A DNA stretch of 64,000 nucleotides from Eupeodes corollae (lineage: Eukaryota > Arthropoda > Insecta > Diptera > Syrphidae), in contig NC_079147.1 in NCBI RefSeq assembly GCF_945859685.1, positions 85,180,315 through 85,244,314 on the forward strand. The letters run 5' to 3'. Made by a program: the position numbers and the translations under genes. Positions 11,112 through 20,234 of the stretch are shown in pieces. Numbering within the stretch: the first letter of the stretch is position 1; each line of letters opens with the position of its first letter. The notes below the pieces were generated by a model. The model worked only from the letters and a program-made list of their open reading frames with translations, did not search any database and was not told the origin of the DNA.

Positions 11112-11599
11112 AAAGGTTTTAGACAAGGCGATGCACTGTCATGCGATTTCTTCAACATCGTTCTGGAAAGAATTGTGCAAAACTCAACCGTTAATACTAG
11201 AGGCACAATCTTCCAAAGGTCCATCCTATTACTCGGATACGCAGATTATATTGACATAGTTGGAAGATCAAAGCGTGTTGTCAGTGGAGCGTTTTTGAGC
11301 ATTGCGACGAAAGCGAAGAAGATGGGTTTAGTGGTCAATGAGGGCAAGGCCAAGTAAATTCTGTCATCAAAAAAGGACACTGAGCTACGACGTCTTGGAC
11401 AAAACGTCAACATGGACAGCTATAACTTTGAGGTAGTTAAGGACTTTGTCTACCTAGGCACCGCTATTAATACAGACAACGACACCATCGCTAAAATCAA
11501 ACGAAGAATAACTCTTGCAAATCACTGCTTCTTTGGATTTAGAAGGCAATTGAGAAATAAAGTCCTCTCGAGCATCTAAAATCACCATCTATAAGACAC

Positions 11600-12012
11600 T
11601 CATAATCCCGTTTCTCATTTATGGCGCTGAGGCCTGGACCCTGTCAAAGAAAGATGAGAGCGTCTTAGGATGCCTCGAGAGAAAAATTCTTCGGGTGATT
11701 TTTGGTCTTGGATATAACGACGAACTGTACGGGCTGTACAGCGACACTGACCTAGTTAGCAGAATTAAAGTCCAACGGCTTAGATGGCTAGGTCATGTAG
11801 AGTGGATGGACACAAACGCTCTAGCCCGGAAGGTCTTCGATTCTAATCCCGAGGGACGCCGGCGCAGTAGAGGAAGACCGCGACTCAGGTGGCGCACCCA
11901 GGTAGGAGAGGACCTCAACCAACTTGGCGTGCGAAACTGGAGACAGCTAGCTAGGGACCGAGCTGGCTGGAGACGCTTGTTGGTTGAGGCCCAGGTCCGC
12001 CCCGGACTGTAG
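11600..12012 (+). pseudogene. RTE copy b C-terminal domain
   Basis: Contains KTLIIPFLIYGAEAWTLSKK, then RIKVQRLRWLGHVEWMDTNA, RGRPRLRWRTQVGEDLNQLG and a Trp/Arg-rich end (DRAGWRRLLVEAQVRPGL) with a stop at 12010-12012. This basic tail after the RT is a hallmark of the arthropod RTE family. The same segment is seen on - at 44560-44799 and 63734-63994. Confidence 0.85.
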
Positions 12013-12251
12013 CTCCACCTTATGTAAAGTTAGTAATTTAATGTTTTATGACAAAATTTATCAAAGGGCTTACTGAAGTCTTTGAAGACACAGTCAACTT
12101 GTTTCCGTTTTTCAAACGAATCTAAACAAAAAGAACTGAAATGAAAGAAGTTAGTAACTGTTGACTTATTTTGAGAAAAACTATGTTGACTGTCACAAAT
12201 TATAGACTTACATTTAAACGATATGACTTTACAAATAATGAACTCAAATAA

Positions 12252-12419
12252 CTAAGGGATGACGGACAGTTTTCCAATGGGACGATAATTTCGTATTTCA
12301 TTTCTACTACCCTTTTTATGTATCGGTGTTATGAACGATGTTTTCCAAAGTTCAGTAAAAATTGAAGATTTGAGCGATTCATTAAAAAGAATATGAAAAG
12401 GATAGGATAAATAGGATGC
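12252..12419 (-). pseudogene. J1 reverse transcriptase, second segment
   Basis: Encodes ELWKTSFITPIHKKGSRNEI and NYRPI, the classic block before RT motif A. It is the direct continuation of the frame interrupted by the SINE. Bases 12045-12251 carry the following part (ICDSQ... FVDFSKAF in the J2 relative), with frame damage, up to the RTE insertion at 12037. Confidence 0.75.
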
Positions 12420-12535
12420 AAAAAAAATCAAATGGGGTGGCACAACAGTCCGTTGTGAACCAGGGCCTAGCGACTTACAACTCTCAACCATTCCTGTGTG
12501 CGAGTACTGTTGTCAGGAATGGAAGGGACCTACAA

Positions 12536-12572
12536 GTAAGTAAGTAAAGTAAGTAAGTAAGTAAGTTATTCA
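12536..12572 (-). repeat. Element D 3' tetranucleotide tail
   Basis: On + this is GTAA/GTAAGT-type repeats (aagtaagtaagtaaagtaag...), i.e. CTTA units in element sense, directly next to the target duplication. Microsatellite-like 3' tails replace poly(A) in many non-LTR clades. The unit is the reverse complement of the TAAG tail of the RTE elements in this window. Confidence 0.8.
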
Positions 12573-12722
12573 TTTATTAACAGTTAAATACAATAGTTTG
12601 TTACAAAATTTGAATCTTAAAGCTATGGCTTAGCCGTCAGCCTGATTGGCAAATTTATATTTTAAATTTAATTAATGACTATAAATAAAATAAATTTTCA
12701 ATAAATTCAAAATGGCAGGTAT

Positions 12723-15700
12723 TTAAATGTATTCAGATATTAACAATTTTCTGTATTTGTAAACTGTTTTCAAGAAATTGCTAAGAGTTTTCCATTCACA
12801 TTCGTTTAAAAGTTGTACAGATTCTTGTAATGTTAAAGTGGGTTTACCAAAATGCATAATTCTTTGTGGTCTGAATATAGGGCATATACTAATAATATGA
12901 AAGCAGTCTTCTTTTGCTTTAAGGTTGCACAGCGAACAGAATTGGTTAAAGCTTCCATTATAGGGGTTCCCATTGAGGTGAAGGACCTCGCACCTTGCTT
13001 TGAAGATTATAGATATCTCATCATACCTTAACGAATCATGGAAGTAGTTCCTTTGTTTTAGATTGTAATCCAATTGGCTGTATAAGACTCTGTTATCAGA
13101 CTCTCGCGCCTTAAGGATGAACATATCACGAGATGCGTCTTCATTCTTCTGAATAATGTTGTAGAGATTTTCTTTCAAATTGCTTAAGTTGTTAGTGTCA
13201 ATTATTAAGTTTTCACCACAAGCGTTACCAATAGTCTGCCATTTTTTATACCACCAGTCTTTGTTCCTTAACTCATACAAAAACAGTTTCTTCGAAAGTC
13301 GATATTCTTCATAATGACTACATAGCTTAATTATGAAGTCAGCTTGAGATTTCAGAGTGTTGGTTAGGAGTTTTGGAAGGCCAGTTTCCAAGTAAATACA
13401 ATAATTTGGTGTATTTTGTGGCAGGTTAAATAGTTTCTTCAGAAAATTTCTTTGGAATAATTCTATTTCCTCGTACTCATCTGCACCCCAGACTTGAGAA
13501 GCGTAGCAAAGGGTTGATTTGACAACTGAATTAAATATCTTATGTTTTGAGGATAAAGTGATTCTTTTGTTTGAAAAAACATTTTTCCAGGTTAGGTTGA
13601 TTAAGCTTTGTGAGCTATTGCTTTTCTCGGCTAGGTGGTTCTTGAAACTAAAAGTTGAACTAAGTCTCACACCTAGGTATTTAATTTCTCTCACGGTTTC
13701 TACAGCTTGTCCATCGTAATACCACTGTCTGTCATTATGATTTCTTGAATGTCGCTCGAAGACCATCATTTTCGATTTTTCTGTATTTATAGATAGATCC
13801 CATCTCTTGCAGTAGTTTGACAAGCGATTTATCATCAATTGCATCTGCTCAGGTGATTCAGCTAGTATGACAAGGTCGTCTGCGTAGAGTAACACATTGA
13901 CTAAAGTACCAGCAATTCTGACTCCACCAGGTAGATCATCTACTACGTCGTTTAAAAAGAGTGAGAACAATAATGCACTGAGGAGACAGCCTTGTTTCAC
14001 ACCAGAATTAGTTCCGAACCACTCCGAGTACGTTGTACCATCCCAAACTGCTGCATTAGTATCCGTGTACATTTCTCTAATCACTTTAATGAATTTTGAC
14101 GATATACCAAGTTGCGACATTTTGTAAAAAAGAGCGTCCCTGTTAATAAGATCAAAGGCAGCTTTGAAATCAACAAAGAAAGAGTATACTTTTTTGTTCC
14201 TGGCTTGGAACGCTTTAACAATAGACGTAAGAACATATATTTGGTCAATAGTGGAGTAATTCTTTCTAAATCCCGCTTGTAGTTCAGACAGAATGTTTTT
14301 CCTTTCAACCCATCTCTCTAATCTTTCAACTAAGACACCACAGAAAATTTTTGACATAACATTCATGAAAGAGATTCCTCTATAATTTTCTACAACGTCT
14401 AAAGGTCCTTTTTTGTGGATCGGGAAGATCACAGATTTCCTGAACGAAGAGGGGATGCTTGCCGTTGATAAAATTTTGTTGAACAGGGTCCTTAAGTTGT
14501 CATAATATTGAGGTGTTGCATTTTTAAAAAACTCATAAGGAATACCATCCTCACCTGGCGCCTTTCCATTTTTCGCTTTCATCAACACAGATTGTATTTC
14601 TTCAATAGAGATGTCGGAGTCTAGTGATTCGTCAATGCATAAAGGTTCTGCGTATGAGATTGTCAGATTAGAATTATTTGAGAGGAGAAGTTTAAAGTGG
14701 TTTGCAAGTAATTCAGCCGATACACCTGTACCGATTTTATAATTCATTCCGTTGATTTCCCTCGCAATCTTCCAGAATTCCTTGGCGTTTCGAGTTTGTC
14801 CTAAAAGAAGAGCTTGTTGGTTTTCAAAGTCAGTTTTCTTTTGACGACATAAGTTTTTGTAATTTGTGTTGGCTTCGATATACCAAGTCCTAAGGTGTTG
14901 GTTGTTTGATGAACGGATTGTGCGTAAAATGGAGAACGACTTTATTCTAGCTTTCCAGCACTCTTTGTCAAACCATTCCTGTTTAAATGATAACTTCGGG
15001 TTTATAGTTTTGCTTGGATAAGAATTTCGAATACATTCAGTAAGTTGATTTGAAAGATCTTCCGTGGATTCCGTTCGCAAGGCATTAGTTAGTAAAAAAT
15101 TTTCTAAATTTCGCTGAAACGAAGTTTTCTGTTCATATTTCCAACAAAGACGAGGAAGAAGTTTAAGATTTGTTTCAGTAGAAGGTGCTTGGTTTAAAAA
15201 TTCCACAACTATGGGCATGTGGTCTGAGAAAGTCTTACACTCAACTTCAAATCTGTTGACACGATCAATCCATTTATCATTTACAGCGCAAAGGTCAATC
15301 ACAGATTTACCCTGTGCGCCGATGAAGGTGAGGTGGCCATCTTTATCTCCTATTGTACATCCATTTAGAATTGTTAAACCATGAATTTGGAGCAACTGGA
15401 GCAATTCCACTCCGTTTTTATTGCATACACTGTCAGCTGAATTTCTTTCGTTGGTAGATATCGAAGGATTTGATATATTTTTTGCTATTTTTATTTGATT
15501 TTTTCCAGTTCTTGCATTACAGTCTCCAATGAGGAGTATACTCATACTGCTGCTATCTAGACTTTGGATTGTATTGTAAAGTTTTTCGAAATCATTTTTC
15601 CAGTGATTGCAATTTATGTAACATGGTACGATACACATATTCTTCTCCTTCACACATTTTACAATTGTTGTTCCTTCACATTCGTCAAAAATGAATGTAT

Positions 15701-15983
15701 TTAGTAACGAAGATCGTATCCCATATAGAGTGCCTCCACTTGCTCGCCCTTTATCTGACGATTTAGTTGCTTCTAACCACATAAGCTTATAACCACTAAA
15801 ATATTTTTCAAATTTAATAAAGTTCTCTTTTGTTACATGTGTTTCAAATAATAAAAATATTTCAAAATTTTTAATGTAATTAAAGAAGTTTACAAATAAA
15901 AGTTTATTATTTAACCCTGATATATTGTATGAAATTATTTTAAGACAAATTTTAACATTATTTTGACTGACGGCTTCTAAATT
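12723..15983 (-). CDS. Element D ORF2: endonuclease-reverse transcriptase polyprotein
   Basis: The frame is open from the codon after the ORF1 TGA to TAA at 12725-12723 (1086 codons). The first ATG, at 15782, is codon 68 and lies inside the endonuclease, so it cannot start a complete enzyme. N-terminal endonuclease motifs are IISYNISGL (codons about 16-24), LLFETHV (Glu, about 48), LIGDCNARTG and TFSDHMPIVVEF. RT blocks: GKAPGEDGIPYEFF, IHKKGPLDVVENYRGIS, motif A FVDFKAAFDLINR, motif B GVKQGCLLSALLFSLF, motif C LLYADDLVIL (catalytic Asp pair kept). The C-terminus has a C-x2-C-x9-H-x4-C motif (CSLCNLKAKEDCFHIISIC). All expected catalytic residues are present. Translation would need TGA readthrough or reinitiation. 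Confidence 0.9.
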   Translation of the reverse strand, partial: NLEAVSQNNVKICLKIISYNISGLNNKLLFVNFFNYIKNFEIFLLFETHVTKENFIKFEKYFSGYKLMWLEATKSSDKGRASGGTLYGIRSSLLNTFIFDECEGTTIVKCVKEKNMCIVPCYINCNHWKNDFEKLYNTIQSLDSSSMSILLIGDCNARTGKNQIKIAKNISNPSISTNERNSADSVCNKNGVELLQLLQIHGLTILNGCTIGDKDGHLTFIGAQGKSVIDLCAVNDKWIDRVNRFEVECKTFSDHMPIVVEFLNQAPSTETNLKLLPRLCWKYEQKTSFQRNLENFLLTNALRTESTEDLSNQLTECIRNSYPSKTINPKLSFKQEWFDKECWKARIKSFSILRTIRSSNNQHLRTWYIEANTNYKNLCRQKKTDFENQQALLLGQTRNAKEFWKIAREINGMNYKIGTGVSAELLANHFKLLLSNNSNLTISYAEPLCIDESLDSDISIEEIQSVLMKAKNGKAPGEDGIPYEFFKNATPQYYDNLRTLFNKILSTASIPSSFRKSVIFPIHKKGPLDVVENYRGISFMNVMSKIFCGVLVERLERWVERKNILSELQAGFRKNYSTIDQIYVLTSIVKAFQARNKKVYSFFVDFKAAFDLINRDALFYKMSQLGISSKFIKVIREMYTDTNAAVWDGTTYSEWFGTNSGVKQGCLLSALLFSLFLNDVVDDLPGGVRIAGTLVNVLLYADDLVILAESPEQMQLMINRLSNYCKRWDLSINTEKSKMMVFERHSRNHNDRQWYYDGQAVETVREIKYLGVRLSSTFSFKNHLAEKSNSSQSLINLTWKNVFSNKRITLSSKHKIFNSVVKSTLCYASQVWGADEYEEIELFQRNFLKKLFNLPQNTPNYCIYLETGLPKLLTNTLKSQADFIIKLCSHYEEYRLSKKLFLYELRNKDWWYKKWQTIGNACGENLIIDTNNLSNLKENLYNIIQKNEDASRDMFILKARESDNRVLYSQLDYNLKQRNYFHDSLRYDEISIIFKARCEVLHLNGNPYNGSFNQFCSLCNLKAKEDCFHIISICPIFRPQRIMHFGKPTLTLQESVQLLNECEWKTLSNFLKTVYKYRKLLISEYI

Positions 15984-16898
15984 TCAGTTTCTATCAAATC
16001 TATTACAATTTTGATGTTGATGTTCATGTACCATCCCTGTTGATATTTGCTGTTCTATTACATTTATTTCTTGATGATTGTTGTTTGACAGCATATTTTC
16101 TCTGACAGATGTGACAGCTGTTAAGTTTATAGAGTTGAACATATTTTGTAGTTCTGCTTCTCCGTTTTTGTTTAGATATTTTAAGATATTGTTTTTTTTT
16201 AAATAAAATTTTTTATCATTAATTATAAGAGAATTGTTTTTAATTAATATTTTTTCTGCTGGGTTACATTTTTTGATTGCTTTTCTATAGCCAAGTAAAA
16301 TGCGATTTTTAAGTTGTGATTGCTTACTCCGATCATGTTGTATATAGACACCCGTGCCTTTCAGTTTTTGTGTATTTTTTAACATTTTCATTGCAATTCC
16401 ATTCGAACCGGTGTTAAGTTTAAGTTTGATTGTGTTATTGTTTTCACTGAGTTTAACAGCTCTTGGCATTCGGGCTGCTTCGTTATCCAGCAAAAGTTGG
16501 GTTATGTCATCAATTTTTTCTTGTGGATTATTGGTGCTAATGGGCATCGAAAATATTAAATTTTTTCCACGAATTTCACGACTTTGTAATTCGAGCTCTT
16601 CTTCTAAAGCACAGCAGCGTTTTTCAAACATTTGTATTTGATTGGATAACTCTCGGTTTTCTTGTCGTAGATGATCGATTTCTAAGTTTATCTTACCTAT
16701 GTCATCTTTCGTTGCCAGATTGGTTATGGCCGTTTGTAGAGAACTATCAATGATACACCTGATTTGATTAAAATCTGATTGAGTCATAGCCATTTTTCGG
16801 TTATATTTGAATACTTTGTTTAATCTGTTGATATTTGATTCAGGAATTCGTAATTCTTCTGGTGAAGTTTCGTGAATTTTTCTTTTATTGTCAGTCAT
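15984..16898 (-). CDS. Element D ORF1 protein (RNA-binding, coiled coil plus RRM-like)
   Basis: 304 residues, ATG at 16898-16896. Residues about 65-115 form a likely coiled coil (heptad-like leucines: INLEIDHLRQENRELSNQI). Then a probable RRM-like domain starts at RGKNLIFSMPI (about 110) and runs through TIKLKLNTG to KMLKNTQKLKGTGVYIQHD (about 190). A basic region follows (KNRILLGYRKAIKKC). The layout resembles ORF1 proteins of L1 and CR1-type elements, which coat element RNA as trimers. No CCHC knuckles are present. The C-terminus is Asn/His/Gln-rich. It ends in TGA (15986-15984), in the same frame as ORF2. Confidence 0.8.
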   Translation of the reverse strand: MTDNKRKIHETSPEELRIPESNINRLNKVFKYNRKMAMTQSDFNQIRCIIDSSLQTAITNLATKDDIGKINLEIDHLRQENRELSNQIQMFEKRCCALEEELELQSREIRGKNLIFSMPISTNNPQEKIDDITQLLLDNEAARMPRAVKLSENNNTIKLKLNTGSNGIAMKMLKNTQKLKGTGVYIQHDRSKQSQLKNRILLGYRKAIKKCNPAEKILIKNNSLIINDKKFYLKKNNILKYLNKNGEAELQNMFNSINLTAVTSVRENMLSNNNHQEINVIEQQISTGMVHEHQHQNCNRFDRN

Positions 16899-17115
16899 GT
16901 GACACTTGTTTCAGATTAACAACCTATTTTTCAGCTTAATCACTATTGTTACCTTGAAATTTTAATTTGTATCCGTGTAATTGAAAGTGATCTTAAAGAT
17001 AGTATACTTTTAGTATTTATTTAAATGTAAAAAATATTAAATATTGAAAATTGTAACGAGCGATGAGAAACTTGAACTTTTCACTTTAACAGCAGTGTTG
17101 CCAAACCCAAGGGAA
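16899..17115 (-). promoter_or_regulatory. Element D 5' UTR / probable internal promoter region
   Basis: 217 bases upstream of the ORF1 ATG. In element sense it starts ttcccttgggtttggcaaca and is AT-rich towards the ATG. The 5' end is fixed by the target duplication. Full-length non-LTR elements carry an internal promoter here, but no specific downstream promoter motif was identified. Confidence 0.5.
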
Positions 17116-17336
17116 GGAAGGGACCTACAATTTAAGGCCGAATCCGAACGGCTAGTTTGAGAAAGCACTTTTTCATGACAAGAATTACTCTTGAAGGATT
17201 TGCCAATTCCTCGCAAGAGGCAGTACCCGCGTTTTTTTTTTTTTTTTTTTTTAATTAAGGTGGCACAGGCAGGGATTGAACCCAAGACCCCTTGCATGAC
17301 AGTCCAACGCACTAACCATCATGCCACGGGTACTAC

Positions 17337-17602
17337 GATAAATAGGATGCGCATTTTTATAAAATATAAGATGGTTCACCATCTGGACCAAGGCTATAAC
17401 AAACGACAAGTTCTGAAGCTTTGCGAACGATTTCATCTTCAGAGATCCAAAGACTAATTGAATTCAAATGAGGGAAATTTTGTGAGAGGGCCAATGGCCA
17501 ATGACTCAGGCGTTTGACAGGAGTTCGGTACTTCGAAAGCATCTTTGCAAACATATTTGAAATTTTTTCAGAGTCATGGCTAAGTTCGTTGTTGAAGAAC
17601 AT
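17337..17602 (-). pseudogene. J1 reverse transcriptase, first segment
   Basis: The frame contains LGPDGEPSYIL, the first conserved RT block (GPDGIP in relatives). It is cut at 17337 by the SINE insertion. The next RT segment (SLKSSIFTELWKTSFITPIHKK) continues on the far side of the SINE at 12252-12419. The 14 bases gataaataggatgc are present on both sides (12406-12419 and 17337-17350). Confidence 0.75.
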
Positions 17603-17911
17603 GCAGTTTAGATATCCGTCAGTATTTCTCTTACTATTAACATAGTAAGTTTAAGTATTTAAAATAAAGTCACTATAGAGAATATCTGAATAGTCAATAA
17701 ATATATTTCTAAGCTCGTTGTTATTACCAAGTCATTATCAGCTTTTGTTTTTTTATATTTAATGGAGGCCTTGTTTCTTTTATTTTTTAAGTTTTTTAAG
17801 CAAGATTCAAACCATGTAGGAGATTTAGAAATATAGAAATAGGTTTTCGCAATGTTGTGGTCTCATAAAAAATTTAAAGAGAACATAGTAGAATTTATAG
17901 CACATATAGGA

Positions 17912-18737
17912 TTAAGTCAAAGTTCTCAAACAAATGATTCCAGTTAACATTACATAACAGGTTGAAAAGTGCATTAAGTCTGCATTTTTTAAAATTAAAT
18001 TCAAGATTTTCTTTACATTTAAATTAAAAGATAGGTCTAATGCTGGGTGATATCGGTCTTCTTCGACAAGTAGGGTATTGGCTGAATTTACAGCAATATT
18101 AGCCTTAATAGTGCTCGAGAAGAATATAAGGTCCAATATTTTGTTGAAGTTGTTGGCAATCCCATTAAAATGGCTTAGTCCACATGAGGAAAGACCGTCA
18201 ATTGTCAAAAATTCGTTGGTAGAGGACATTTTTATAAGAGATAGATAGTTCTCACGCGTCCAGTTAGTATAGATCAAGTTTGGAAGATTGAAATCTCCGA
18301 GACTAGTATCTCGCCTTGTGGATCAATTTGATCGTTTATTTTGTCCATGCCATTAACTAAGTTTTCATAAACGCTGTTAGCAAAGCTTCAGTCCTGTCTC
18401 AGTTTTAACTGTTATGCAAATCATTTTTACATCAGATTGATGAAAGTCGCCAACCAAAGTGCATATCAAGCAATTTTTCACGGCAAGCAAAGGTACACCT
18501 CCTACAGATCTGATGTCATTTAGCAGTGTACACTTGATATTTCAAATCGAGGAGTTCCGTATCCAAGAATGTATTTTCTAGCCAAGTTTCAGTCAAAATG
18601 ATTATGTCGTATCGTAGAATAGTTATATTTTTGAAGACCTTATTGATCTTTGTCCGTAGTCCGCTGAAATTTTGATAATAGATTAGAATTTTTTGAAGCT
18701 GCTTCTTTGATAATGTGGCATTGTCTGGATATTGCAA
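17912..18737 (-). pseudogene. J1 endonuclease domain, frameshifted
   Basis: The frame at 18516-18737 contains the start of an APE-type endonuclease (QNFSGLRTKINKVF and ILTETWLE, carrying the catalytic Asn and Glu). 17912-18277 continues with LVEEDRYHPALDLSF, which corresponds to the final catalytic SDH-type region (D-R-Y-H-P-A-L). The part between (18280-18515) is open only in other frames. At least two frameshifts or indels separate the pieces. Confidence 0.65.
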
Positions 18738-18925
18738 AAATGGTTGAAAGATGATATTCTTGTGCTGATTTGATAATTTTCAAATTTGTGGACTATTATA
18801 CCCCTAGGCCACATAGAAATGGAGTTGAGAAGTCCAAACTTAGAGTCGGGCATTCTTAGTTTGAAAGATAAATATTTCGAATAGTTGCGGTGAATCAATT
18901 TCTCTGCGTTCATGGTTGTCGACAA
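18683..18925 (-). pseudogene. J1 ORF1 (gag-like) C-terminal fragment
   Basis: An 80-codon frame just upstream, in element sense, of the J1 endonuclease. It includes KLIHRNYSKYLSFKLRMPD and ISMWPRGIIVHKFE, a pattern I associate with the C-terminal region of ORF1 proteins of insect Jockey/CR1-type elements ('...YKSFKL... LWP.GI.VR.F'). ORF1 proteins bind element RNA. The N-terminal part is missing because J1 is 5'-truncated near 19040. Confidence 0.55.
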
Positions 18926-19044
18926 ACCAAACTTTTTTAGAATATAATTCTTAATGTCAAGAGCTTTTGTTGAAGGGTCGAGTTTTGATATGAATACAGT
19001 GACCTTCGACTACTTTTAAACCATTAGATATAGGAGGTATATTT

Positions 19045-20200
19045 CGCTGTACGACCTGCACAGTTTGCCGTTGAATCTTCTCCTCCACTCTCCATCTTTG
19101 CAGATCAGATCGAAAATCACCCGAAGAATTAAGACGTTTCCATCTTGCCTAGACAAGGTCTAAGTCTTAGCTCAGTAAATGATAACCGGAATGATGAGTA
19201 TCTTATATAGGGTGGGTCAAGAGAGGACCGATTTTCAAGAGCAATTCTTCGTTTGATTTTAGCGCTGATGTCGTTTTTTGAACTTATAGCGGTGTCTAGG
19301 TAGGCAATGTCCTTAACTACCTCAAAGTTATAGCTATCTATGGTGACGTTCGTCAATATCATCGACGGAGTATATGTTTAACTGGAAGGACCTTTGGTAG
19401 ATAGTGCTTCTAGTGTTGACTAATGAATTTTGCACAGTTTTTTTCAAAACGGTTATGACGAAGTTGCATGATAGGGCAACTCCTTGTTAAAAAACTACTT
19501 TTAACATCAAAACCATCGATGAGATCTTTTCCGACTTTAATGAAGCAGCTTGCATTGCCCATCGTGATTCTACACAAACGGATAAGTTTGACAGGGATAC
19601 TAAAAGTAGGCATTGTTTTGTAAAGATTTTTCCCCTGTATATGCTGTTATACGCTGCCTTGAAATCGATTAAGAGATGAGAGAGAGAGAGATTTGTAGTT
19701 GCTGGGTTTTTCATGATCTGCCGTAATGTGCATATTTGAACAATGGTGGATATTCCTGATATGGACCTATCAGGTTGTTGACGAATGCTTTAGACGTTCA
19801 CAAAATAGTTCAGAGGGTCTCCTTTTTTGAGTATTGGGCATACTATGCTGAGATTCCTATGTTTCAAGTCATTGCCTGCTTATTTGAATAATTTACCAGC
19901 GATGTCGTCAATTCCAGCAGCTTTGTTGGACTTAGGATTCGATAAAGCTATCTTCACTTTATCAAGTTCAGGTGGGCGGAATTATTGTCCTGTATTGAAC
20001 CGTAGGCAGTTTGAATGGTGCTTTTTTCCTACAGGGGAATTCGATTCTTCATCGTCGTTTTATAGTTTGAAGAAGTGGTATTTCCATACTTTCGGCATAG
20101 ACTGCCATTTGACTGCGGTGTTACCCCATATTATAAGCTTCGCGCCTAATACAATTGGGAGTTTTTTGTTTACCTTTAAATAAAGTTAACGAATTTCATT
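19045..20200 (-). mobile_element. RTE copy 'a', right half (C-terminal domain back to linker)
   Basis: Resumes at gctgtacg exactly where the fragment 6050-6283 stopped. Decayed frames are 19129-19362 (TNVTIDSYNFEVVKDIAYL...), 19410-19613 (FSIPVKLIRLCRITMGNAS) and 19487-19714 (LLIDFKAAYNSIYRG, motif A). Further decayed RT and linker follow up to about 20200, where similarity ends at 'taaagttaacgaatttcatt'. The YADD region is deleted (around 19370). This copy is older than J1, which inserted in it. Confidence 0.85.
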
Positions 20201-20234
20201 GCTTAGTTTGGTTTCAAAACTATTTTTGTTAACG

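Larger units (their letters stand above)
9691..12037 (+). mobile_element. RTE copy 'b', 5'-truncated, inserted in J1 in + orientation
   Basis: The only RTE of the main lineage on the + strand. It begins within the endonuclease (gccaaagacatattc, equivalent to about 1040 in the copy at 1-1869) and runs to the 3' tail (tatgtaaagttagtaat, a decayed TAAG repeat). A 7-bp duplication ttaatgt flanks it (9684-9690; 12038-12044). Total 2.35 kb of a 3.2-kb family. Confidence 0.9.
12536..17115 (-). mobile_element. Element D: apparently complete two-ORF non-LTR retrotransposon (CR1/Kiri-Daphne-like group)
   Basis: A 4580-bp insertion in the SINE, flanked by a perfect 15-bp target duplication ggaagggacctacaa (12521-12535; 17116-17130). 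Order in element sense: 5' UTR (16899-17115), ORF1 (304 aa), one TGA, ORF2 (up to 1086 codons), 3' UTR (12570-12722) and a tetranucleotide tail of CTTA units (12536-12572). There are no internal frameshifts. Perfect duplication and intact ORFs make it the youngest insertion in the nest. The clade call rests on general ORF2 similarity and is tentative; the presence of APE endonuclease, RT and a C-terminal Cys/His motif is firm. Confidence 0.9.
12420..17336 (-). mobile_element. tRNA-derived SINE inserted in J1 and split by element D
   Basis: The SINE parts are 12420-12535 (3' part) and 17116-17336 (tRNA-like head, A-linker, start of body), about 320 bp together. The ends are flanked by a perfect 14-bp duplication gataaataggatgc (12406-12419; 17337-17350). 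In SINE sense the order is: tRNA-like head (rc of 17257-17336), A-rich linker (T-run at 17233-17253), unique body, and a 3' end whose last bases resemble the RTE 3' end. The full uninterrupted copy is at 47955-48276. Confidence 0.9.
6284..19044 (-). mobile_element. Jockey-superfamily non-LTR element J1, itself interrupted three times
   Basis: J1 lies in RTE copy a. Its own sequence is 6284-7055, 9319-9690, 12038-12419 and 17337-19044, about 3.2 kb in total. In element sense it runs from the end of ORF1 (18683-18925), through endonuclease and RT, to a 3' tail of TAAA/AATA units (rc of 6284-6297). The inserted elements are a CR1-like element (+), an RTE (+) and a SINE (-) carrying element D. 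The 5' end falls inside ORF1, so J1 is 5'-truncated. A second, shorter relative (J2) lies on the + strand at 29095-30355 and confirms the joins. Confidence 0.85.

Noticed and set aside
9599..12012. Open frames that look like a host 'craniofacial development protein 2-like' endonuclease gene and a 105-aa Arg/Trp-rich protein
   Set aside because: Both are parts of RTE copy b: they continue into RT motifs, have the family tail, a target duplication, and paralogues on the other strand throughout the window.
17233..17255. T-run as a poly(A) tail of a separate retroelement
   Set aside because: It is the A-linker between tRNA head and body of the SINE, present at the same place (48041-48054) in the reference copy.
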